Under the pieces are notes generated by a model, which was not told where the DNA came from, made no database searches, and saw nothing but the letters and a program-made list of their open reading frames with translations. The position numbers were made by a program, and so were the translations under genes. A stretch of DNA of 64,000 nt from Closterium sp. Naga37s-1 (taxonomy: Eukaryota; Streptophyta; Zygnematophyceae; Desmidiales; Closteriaceae), in NCBI GenBank assembly GCA_947471745.1, contig CANJKZ010000139.1, positions 1,688,501 to 1,752,500 on the forward strand. Direction: 5' to 3'. Positions 55,961 to 64,000 of the stretch are shown piece by piece (position 1 is the first letter of the stretch; each line of letters opens with the position of its first letter).

Positions 55961-56640
55961 TTATACTGTTATGTCACGCAAATAGTCACAAGAGCAATCC
56001 CTACTCTGAAAGGCAGATGATAATAGCGAGCATGTACAACTCTGCAGTAACATGCCAACCTGAAACTGCGCTATTGCAGAGAATTGAAGCATAGAAAGTG
56101 CCTCAACGTACTTTGTATCCAATGGACGACTAGCAGTGCGAGTTTTGGTGATGTTCAGACCGTGAAAATGCTCCACGATGTCGAAGGAAGTGACCCTTAG
56201 ATTCTTGAAAATGCTGCTGCCTCGATCAGCCGGGACTTGGATGATGCCGATGCTGCTGCCTCGGTCGGCCGGAACTTGGATGATGCGGTACTTGGAACAT
56301 GGAAATGGATGTGTAGGTGCCGCTGCCTCGTGTCGTGGAGAAGTGGAGCCATGCGGTTTCTTCTGTTTACATGGACCAGTACCGGAACCATGCGGTTGTC
56401 CGACGAGGATTTGGGCATCGACGGTCGCATAGAGGCAAGCATCGATGACGTCGATTTGATGCAGCTTCGATTCTAAGGTGTCGTTGACATCGAGACGAAT
56501 GTGCAGAGGGACACAACAATTGGCAGGCATAAGTGTTTCATCGTAGTTGATACCGTGAGTTTGATCAAAGCCACGGATGGCCCGAATTGCCTTGGATTGT
56601 TCAATGGAGCCAAACATGCTTCCTAAAAAGAACATGTTGG
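55961..56640 (-). pseudogene. Worn Copia reverse transcriptase remnant
   Basis: The minus strand keeps recognisable RT blocks: IRGFDQTHGINYDETLMPAN (the KGFxQxxGxDYxETFaPV region), LHQIDVIDACLYATVDAQIL (QMDVxxAFLxGxL) and VGQPHGSGTG. It is much more worn than the other Copias here. It also holds a short tandem duplication (IIQVPADRGSSI twice, near 56215-56290). An old, broken fragment. Confidence 0.65.
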
Positions 56641-58590
56641 CCAGCTGTTTTGGTAATTGGGATGGATTCCCAAGTACTGTGGTCTATGGGCTCCTTGAGT
56701 TTGTGATCTATGGCCTCACACCATTTCTCACGGTGATGACTTTAAAGGACCTGCATTCCGTTTATCGCCTCGAGTGCACATAGCAGTGTATGTACAAGAA
56801 CTACAAGATTTGCTTGAATATACTAAGGAAGGTTTTGATTTTTTGTTCGAAGTCTAGCACTGAGATATGTAGTGTTACCGTCATTGGCAGAATGATGCTA
56901 AGAATTGGTGTTAGCGTCATTGTGAGGACCCCCTTGTCGATTTTGATAGCAACTGAGCATAAGGAGGCGGGTACGGGATTGTTGATGTACACAAAACTAC
57001 TTTCGATTGCATGACAACGGCGAAGATCTGTCACCTTGAAAACTCCAAAATGATCTTACGAGTTGGTACCGAGGAAAGGTGATCACATCACGTTCATGAG
57101 CTGTTGCTTTGTTGTAGAAGTAAAAAAATAACGCTTCTTGATGGCCAAGTGTAATCCCCAATGAGCGCGGTTTGAAATCCGTGATGCATGTGCGTTACTT
57201 GGTCATACAGTACCATATAACTGAACGCTTGTACAAACTAGTTGTCCTTTCCAATCCTTATGCGGTCATGAGTTTTTTGGCAGGAGTGCAAGGACAACAA
57301 GGTTATGCATAAGCATTACATGGACTATCACATTGCAGACTTCGTTTTTTCCGTCGAAGTCTGCAATGTGCAATTTAACCTTTCTACTGCGCCCTGCTAC
57401 TGGTTGAGCGATATAACTGGCACTCGAGAGTAGGCAAATGTAGGAACCGAACTCGAACATGTTCTCGAGTCGTGGTCATTGATGAATCGTACCGGTGCGG
57501 TTCGTGAGGACCCATTCTTTTTTCACCAGACGGTTCGAGTTCGTGACAATATGGAGGCATGTAGTTACATTGCTGTTGATTTGGTCTACAATTCATTTGA
57601 ACACGTGCGCGGAAACCGCGGGATCAAAAGTGGTTTGAACGCGTTCCGGGGTATTCAAAAGATTACCGGTGCCCGTCCCCGCGCCTTTTAACAGGCTCCT
57701 ATTTTTTAAACTGTTTATCCCGTGCTTGGCGCACGCGTCAGGCCACCATGAATAAAGCTAGTGCAGTTGTCTTTGTAGGCAGCTCGACATTTTACCTAGA
57801 GTACAAAGTAACATCTCCAACATTTTAGGGACCAGACCACCAAGCCCGTCGCGTCAAAACCTACCTGGGAGTTGTTCATGCGCCTGCATCTAACGTGTAC
57901 ATTTCCGCAACGCCCATTCTTCAGTGAGCGTGGCAGCTGTTTCGACATCTTTACGCAAAATGGTATGCAGGATAACTACAAGACTCATCGTCGCGCCAAT
58001 GTTCAATGGTACAATTCGAACAGCGAGGCGCGAACCATCATCAATATGCAACGGCCGTTTCAAGAGCTGGAATGTGTGTGTATTATGACTCTCTTTTGAT
58101 TGATCCTCAAATAACACACCGCGAGCAACAACGAACACGGTGACAACAACACAACACGTGTTATCCTCAGAAATTATCGAGACACGTAGCTTTAGCCGAC
58201 AACGGAACTTTCTAATTCACGGAATTTCGCGGCGCGAACTCCAACCAATCTAAGTGCGACTTGTTCAGCATGCAGATCTCGGTCGAGGTGGCTAATAATC
58301 TCTGATTGTTCATGGTGAACAATCATTTGGACTTGCTCGTAAACAGCGAGGGTTTACACTTGTCGTTCTTGCTCGTAAACCCTCGCTGTTCGAGCGTGTT
58401 AACTTGCCTGTTCGGTAGTATTCCCCACTTCACCAGTCGCTTCACTTCACTTCGCCCGTTTTTGTGGCCAGGGTTCGTGCCTTAAGCACTACTACAAGAA
58501 CTATTTCGCAACAGTCTGTAATCCCGACCCACACCCTATGTTAGATTCTCTTGTATTCCAGCATAGGTTGAATTTCCAGCACTTCCAGCA
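56641..58590. other. No recognisable gene
   Basis: AT-richer than its surroundings. Short frames (for example minus 57266-57460) show no family match. It may include further decayed Copia sequence to the right of the RT remnant. The only distinct structure is the hairpin at 58342-58390. Confidence 0.4.
58342..58390. other. Perfect 16-bp inverted repeat (hairpin)
   Basis: AACAGCGAGGGTTTAC at 58342-58357 and its exact complement GTAAACCCTCGCTGTT at 58375-58390, with a 17-base loop. CTTGCTCGTAAAC occurs as a direct repeat overlapping both arms. It lies about 200 bp upstream of the MULE coding region, so it could belong to a terminal structure of that element. Confidence 0.7.
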
Positions 58591-58594
58591 AGCT

Positions 58595-60179
58595 TAATGC
58601 CTACCGGCAAGTTGGACGACCTTGTGACAGTCGAGGACGATGAGAATGACGTGTTCATTGAGCTAGATGATTATTCCGAGTAGTTAGAGGCTGGCGTAGA
58701 AGAATATTCGAAGGCCGAGGGTTCTCGCCGCAGTACGAGGAATCGGGGTGGACAGCAGGCCAAGCGCACCCGAACAGCGACTGCATAAAAGCACCACACC
58801 ACTACACCGGCCACTAGATCTGGACGTGGTAGAGCCCCCAATGAGTTCAGTTTTGCGTCGGTACCTCCTGTTGGGCCAATTTTAACCCCGGCTCAAGATC
58901 TCATTAGCGATATGGCCCGGAGCAACAAGCTCTCGGGCATCACTAGCGCATGTGCACCGAAGAAGGAACATTTGGTTAAGAGTGGCAACTGGCCCACGAA
59001 ATTGTTTTCCAACTGGCATGGATTCGGGACATCCCTGAACGTTGCCGACGCGCTGCACACCCAGGACTCATCACCGATCACAGACCCCGCAATAGATTTC
59101 CACAACATGTAAGTAATGGGCGTAGGGGGATTTCCAATCACAGATACTGTAAATCCACATCATCTGCATACCCTACTAGTATACTCTTTCTTCTAGCCTT
59201 TACACGATGTTTCCCAGAATTAAAAACCAATTATTATTTTTCACAGTTCTGTGTACCCTTGCGTCTAACCTGCACAGCGTGCTCGACATACGGCACCCAA
59301 ATCTTGACACGGCTAAAACGTGGATCGCCCTTGACATGAAAACCTATAACTACATGGCATCACAGAAGAATCTTATCGCCTGCTGCGACGACAAAGACTC
59401 TTTACGCTTCGAGTACGCGGAGATATTCGCGGCCGCTGAGTACACTATGCTTTCAAATAGCTAGCGTGCATGGGATTTAACAACACTAATTAAAGTGGGA
59501 CGTATCTTTCAGGTTTCATTTCAGCCTGTTCCTCATCGAAAACGCAAGCTCACTTGTCGCGTCGTCTGACGGTGGAGACGGTGGTCACCCCGCACGGCTT
59601 TGGTTATACGACTCAACTGGCATGCACGCATGCAACAACGTTGTCATCGCGACAACTCGCACGTAAGTTTGCATTGGGTTTCGCACGAATGCATCTTTCC
59701 CTATGATTCATTCTAACCTCTCCTAGCAATTTTTCGGTTTGATTATTGCGAAGGAGCTGCAACGTGTCTGCAAGGACCTCCCAAGAACGGATGTCCAGAT
59801 CCGAATCGGCTCCATTCCTTTACGGATGCTTCAGGTACAATCGTGGTCTTTTGGAATTCCGTTTTTTTCTCTATCGGATGCTTTTCAATACTGTCCTTTC
59901 CTAACTTGAAAATTCGAGTTGGGAGATTCCTCGTCTGCCATAAAAAAGCCTCGACTGTGGCATCTATGCCACCATGTACCTTCAATCACCCGTGACCAAC
60001 TCGTTCCAACACCTCAAGGGTCCCATTGCTTCTGTGACATCCCACGCACGGTATCGACGCGTCATACGGGAAAACATGTGTGCACACATCTCTGGGAATC
60101 TTCTGTTTGCACTACAGACTGCGGGATTCGAGCTTCTGCCACAAAAGTTGTCCCTGTGGGATACTATGCTGACCGGTGA
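58595..60179 (+). pseudogene. Ulp1-like (C48) cysteine protease exons
   Basis: Exon-like blocks with good splice sites. 58595-59108 (donor GTAAGT) is open but for two stops and holds KLFSNWHGFGTSLNVADAL. 59513-59662 (acceptor TTTCAG, donor GTAAGT) encodes FHFSLFLIEN and LWLYDSTGMHACN. 59727-59834 encodes FFGLIIAKELQRVCKDLPRT and QIRIGSIPLRMLQ. From 59919 comes LDCGIYATMYLQSPVTNSF. The H[FW]SL..., YDS and DCG order matches the His-Asp-Cys triad of Ulp1/SENP proteases, which remove SUMO-like tags. Frames of adjoining exons do not join cleanly, so it is probably a pseudogene. It lies directly upstream of, and parallel to, a MULE transposase. Confidence 0.5.
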
Positions 60180-60411
60180 GCTTAAATTGTTGTTACATTA
60201 CATATGTTACAACAATCTAGTGTATCGCGTTTGTGCAGCCGATCTCATGTTCCAATTCCACCCAACCATTCCACAGGATCATGCAGCAGCGATTCTGCGA
60301 CTGGTGCGAGTCGCTCCGGTATATACTCTCACTGCATGAACGGATTCGACAGATAGATGGCGAACCCACTGAAGGCTACCCACGTACAACCACGGATTCC
60401 TCCGCTTCTTC

Positions 60412-60800
60412 ATGGCGCCAAGCGGAAACCACGAAGCTCTGAAGACTTGCGTCGCGCTGGACGAGAAATTTTTTATCCGTGCTCAGGAAGCAACTCTTCT
60501 CCATGCCATGGCAATGGACGTCAATCATCAAATCATTTCAACCGCATGGGGTTGAGAGCGAGGCCAAGGACACATGGACTTGGTTTTCCCCGCTTTTTTA
60601 TGTGTAGTGTCCCGACTTTAAGGGACGGGACGACGCTGCTATCATCAGCAACCATGACAACGGGTTCATTCCAGCAGTAAAAGATGTCTTTCCCGAGAAG
60701 GTGCCCCACTACTTTTGTGGGTCACATGGGCCAAAACGTGAAGCGGTTCGGGAAGACGTCCATGGAGATGTTCCGGTGGGCTGTTGACAACAAGGACTGA
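60412..60800 (+). pseudogene. Mutator-like (MULE) transposase remnant
   Basis: The first block from ATG 60412 reads CVALDEKFFIRAQEATLLHA then MAMDVNHQIISTAWG, matching the MULE DDE core (DG..., DGNNQIYPLAWG). Next come ESEAKDTWTWF, AIISNHDNGFIPAVKDVFPE (SDRxxGIxxAVxxVFP) and HYFCGSHMGQNVKRFG (HRxCxxHLxxN). It shifts frame near 60553 and again near 60725, has a TAG near 60605 and ends at a TGA near 60798. The DDE transposase would cut and paste the element at terminal repeats; I could not identify those repeats. Decayed. Confidence 0.75.
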
Positions 60801-61097
60801 GAAGAAGTATAACAAACTTAAGGCCGCTGCACGAGTTTCCCATCCTCTACTCACAACTTACCTCTACGGTCCTGCACCAGCAGCCAATGCGTAGGGGCCA
60901 ACCCCACGCCACCAAGAGGTTTTTGGATCCGGCAATTAAACGTTCAGCAAACACGCCGGACACGCGTGACCGCCAACAACATTGCAGCACACGCACAGAG
61001 GCTTGCCCGTGCATCACAGTCGCGCCACCGCGGCACACGGCAAAAATAGAGCGGTGTAGGACGCCCATCCGCACAGCCTGATGGACCCCACCAGTCC

Positions 61098-61490
61098 GCA
61101 ACACTAGATCCATCCGGAGCGCCCGGCCCATCCGCAGCACCAGGACCATCCAGAGCGCCCAGCCATCTGCAGCACCAGGACCATTCGGAGCGCACGACCA
61201 ATCCGCAGCATCAGGACCATCGGCAGCGCCCAGCCCATCGGCAGCACTAGGTTCATTCCCAGCACTCGGCCCATCGGCAGCACCAGGGCCATCGGCAACG
61301 CCCGGCTCATCCGCAGCAATAGTACCATTGGCAGCGCCTGGCCCATCCGCAGCACCAGGATCATTCCGAGCGCCTGGCCCATCAGCAGCATCAGGGCCAT
61401 CGGCAACGCCCAGCCCATCCGCAGCACCTGGACCATCTGTCACTTCAAGGCCTTCTCCAACACATGGGCCTACATCGCCTTCTTATCACG
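61098..61490. repeat. Degenerate ~30-bp repeat, Pro/Ala/Ser or Asp/Gly/Ala coding
   Basis: About a dozen imperfect copies of CCATCCGCAGCACCAGGACC-type units. The plus strand is open as APGPSAAPGPSA-like peptide, the minus strand as DGPGAADGPGAAD. The same motif returns at about 61665-61800. It could be a low-complexity tail of the MULE protein or a plain minisatellite. No gene is called on it. Confidence 0.65.
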
Positions 61491-61849
61491 GTACGACCAT
61501 ATGTTCTTCACCCTGCGTTAACTTGTTATGCACACGTCCAACGTTCACAAAAATTCATGCGTCTGATGGTAAAAATACACGAACCAGAATGGCAGTACCA
61601 AACCACACTTGCCAGTGTTCCATTCCTCTCATATACCACCGTTACCATCTACTTCTCGGTGTATGTTCGCAGCGCCTGGCCCATCCTCGGCACCTGGTCC
61701 ATCCGCAGCACGAAGTCTATCAGCACCAACCAGACCTTCAGGTACTCGGGCACCTACATCGCGTGGTCCTCTCGCAACGCCTCGCCCTTCTGGGGCACCT
61801 GGTTCCGTCCGCTGCTACCATACCTTCCGCACCTCATGAAGAGAGCTAC

Positions 61850-62712
61850 TAGCTCCCTGATGTATGGACTCTTGCTCAAGGACAAGAGGGTAGAGGAGCA
61901 GAGGGAGGGAGAGGAAGAGGCCGTGGAGGCCGTGGTGGTCGCGGAGGTGGAGCTGCAAACATGAAGAGTGAAGATAATGACAAGGACTCGAGCGACGATC
62001 GGTTCCCGGGTCAATTCTTCTTTGTGTCAACGCAAGCACCGGCTGGACCAGAGAAAGTGGAAGGCTTTGAGGAGCCAGCTGCTATGGGACAGGTCACCCT
62101 ACACTCTCTGGAAATTGGGTGATTGATAGCAACGCTACCTATAGCATGACACCTCGCGCGGACTTGCTCACCGAACTTGAATCGTCACCGGTGAAGGGCT
62201 TTGGGGCAGCGAGCAGAGGTGAAAGGCATGGGCAAGGCAAGGTTCAAGTGTGCTGATGGGATGATGGTGGGCCTCAAGAACTTGCCTTGGGTGCCCAAAC
62301 TTGCAGCCAACGTGATTTCCGTGCGGCGGTTGCAAAAGGCCGGCATGGACACGAGCTCGAAGGGAGCCAAGACATACACCGCAAGGCTTGGTGGGCGGAT
62401 TCTTTGGGACCTTCACGAGGACAAGGATGTCTATAATGAGATGTGGCAGATCCATGTGGTCCCAATGCCTAAGGAGAGGCAAGTGGCAGCAAGCATCAGC
62501 ACCAAGTGTGAAGCGGTTGGTAGCGGCTATGGCGCGAACGATGGCGCTAAGGAGAACGAGTCCAAGAAGAGCAATCTTCGAGGGACCAGCAAGTTGGGTG
62601 ATCATAAGGAGAGTGGTACAGAAACCAAACAGCAGCAAAAGGGTGAGGAGAAAGGCAGCAGCGGAGGAGGAGCACGGAGAGAGCATATGGGGCACAATTG
62701 TGAATGCATGTG
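61850..62712 (+). pseudogene. Plus-strand Copia gag tail and protease fragment
   Basis: A basic RGRGRGGRGGRGGG tail (about 61905-61955), then EDNDKDSSDDRFPGQFFFVS. The protease region follows (WVIDSNATYSMTPRADLLTE near 62117-62175), with KGMGKARFKCADGMMVGLKN and LPWVPKLAANVISVRRLQKA leading into the pre-integrase (62224-62500). A truncated, broken Copia piece, cut on the right by the LTR of the next element. Confidence 0.7.
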
Positions 62713-64000
62713 AGAACTAGGTGAAACGGGAATGAGTGGATTAGGTCAAGGATGGGGGTACACGCAAGAGTGTCGAGGTGAATTGTGCACCCCCTAAGGC
62801 TAGCCCCTATATAGCCTAGATAACATTGAACACATATGTTTTGACACCCCCCCATAGGCGAAGTGGGGGATAGCCAGAGCAAGCAGTGGTCACAAGACCA
62901 GTCAAGAGAAGAAGCAAAGCAAAGCAAAGCTCAGGGTGGATTCAAGATCACCATGCATTCCGAGCACAAGCAAGTGGCCACAAGGCCAGTTCACAAGCAG
63001 AGTTTATAATAGCAAAAACAGTACACTCATCACAACCTAGCAAGTGTAAGTATGCAGGTATACTCATATATATCAGTGTAAAACAAGGACAAGGCAACAT
63101 CAAGAGACAAGCAGGTGAGGCAGAGTGGGCACAAGCCCAAGAGCAGTGCAGGAACGCTGATGATCACCAGATCCAAGGGCCTTGGTGAAGACATTAGCAG
63201 TGTTGGCCTGTGTGGCCACGTAAGCAAGACGAAGCTGACCACGCTGCTGCAGCTCTCGCGTGAGGAAGTAACGGAGAGCAATGTGCTTCAGTCTTTGGTC
63301 CTGACACAAGGCAATCATGGCCTTGTTGTCGACGTACAGAACTGGAGGAGAACGAGGCTGCTCACCCAAGTCGGCCAGCAGGTAGGTCAGCCAGCGGAGC
63401 TCCTGTGCAGCCATAGCCCCAGCATAGATCTCGGCCTCACAGCTGGAACTAAGTACAGAAGACGAGCGAGTGGACCTCCACGAGACAGAACCAGTGCCGA
63501 GGCTGAAACTGTACCACTGTGTCGACCAGTGAGTCGTCTGGTCGTCAGCCCAAGAAGCGTCTGAGTGACCGGTGAGAACAACTGAACCATGTCCTCCAAG
63601 CACAAGCCCCATGCCCGATGCACTGCACAAGTAACGCAGAACCCTCTTCGTAGCTTCCCAGTGCACCTTTCGGTGTCTATCGGGAGCCACGTAGCGAGCC
63701 GGGAGGCTGAGAGGGCACGCGAGGTCAGGTCATGTGCACGTCATCAGGTACATGAGGCGACCTACAAGCTCTGGGTACGGACCACTCGGCTCTACGGACT
63801 CGTCCGAAGGTGGAGCTGAGAGCGAGTGGCCTGTGGGCAGAGGAGTGGGCTGTGGCGAGGACCACGAGAAGTCGAAGCGCTGAAGGACCTGCTGCACCAT
63901 GTGTGACTGAGTCAGGGTGATGGTGCGCCGTGCTCTGTCCCGGGTGATCTGCAAGCCAAGATAGCTCCGCAGCTCACCCAGGTCAGTCCAGCTGTGTCTC
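62710..64000 (-). mobile_element. Copia family G, 3' end (continues beyond window)
   Basis: 3' LTR from about 62710 to 62846 (ends TATGTTTTGACA; left edge uncertain by about ten bases), a C-run polypurine tract, then minus-strand RNase H and RT. The LTR end and tract resemble those of the Copias at 4425, 16488 and 24567, so they form one clade. Its 5' half lies past 64000. Confidence 0.8.
63100..64000 (-). pseudogene. Copia G RNase H and RT C-terminus
   Basis: Minus strand: RT connection zone (LVGRLMYLMTCT near 63730-63765, HSLSAPPSDESVEPSGPYPE), VHWEATKRVLRYLCSAS, then RNase H with HSDASWADDQTTHWSTQWYS, SVLSSSCEAEIYAGAMAAQE, YVDNKAMIALCQDQRL and ANVFTKALGSGDHQ. Likely relative of the nested Copia at 4425. 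Partial because of the window edge, with at least one break. Confidence 0.85.

Noticed and set aside
56790-57014. Plus-strand 74-codon hydrophobic frame as a small gene
   Set aside because: No family resemblance, no splice or start context, and it lies in sequence that may be decayed Copia.

Overview
The window looks like nuclear DNA of a green-lineage eukaryote, perhaps a streptophyte (charophyte-grade) or other green alga. Reasons: host genes with GT-AG introns, a plant-type alpha-amylase C-terminal domain, a GH81 beta-1,3-glucanase, plant-style Copia elements whose primer-binding sites match initiator tRNA-Met, a chromodomain Ty3/gypsy element, Mutator-like and Harbinger-like DNA transposons, and long satellites. 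The species cannot be named from the sequence alone. Most of the window is transposable-element fossils; only a few kilobases are host genes.

Layout. 1-13685: a minus-strand Copia (family A) split by a 11.9 kb chromovirus (168-12073), itself split by another Copia (4425-10350, target duplication GTTAC). 13686-18330: a host segment (P1) carrying a scrap of alpha-amylase exon and small exons of an unknown gene, interrupted by a gypsy fragment and a 1.37 kb non-autonomous LTR element. 18330-20230: a 37-bp satellite with a strand switch and a Harbinger-type MITE. 21.5-24.2 kb: a GH81 endo-beta-1,3-glucanase gene on the plus strand, tail-to-tail with an alpha-amylase C-terminal exon (24318-24566, minus). 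24567-28806: a Copia with unmatched LTRs plus a solo LTR, all inside that amylase exon. 28807-32830: segment P2, a diverged duplicate of P1, with a 23-copy 48-bp in-exon minisatellite. 32820-37751: a second 37-bp satellite array, again with a strand switch.

37752-50390: a pile of nested minus-strand Copia fossils of at least three LTR families. 50391-55116: a broken Ty3/gypsy element that carries a cytosine-5 DNA methyltransferase domain between protease and reverse transcriptase. This is the most striking content of the window. 55961-56640: a worn Copia RT. 58595-60800: a decayed Mutator-like element with a MULE transposase preceded by Ulp1-protease-like exons. 61.1-64.0 kb: a Pro/Ala/Ser repeat, a plus-strand Copia gag-protease scrap and the 3' end of another minus-strand Copia that runs out of the window.

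The two host glycosidases (GH81 and alpha-amylase) both act on glucans and converge within about 105 bp, but both copies look damaged. The P1/P2 duplication, with a satellite block downstream of each copy and Copia family A at the same amylase site in both, implies that a unit of amylase + unknown gene + satellite was duplicated after the Copia inserted and was then reshaped by recombination and further insertions.
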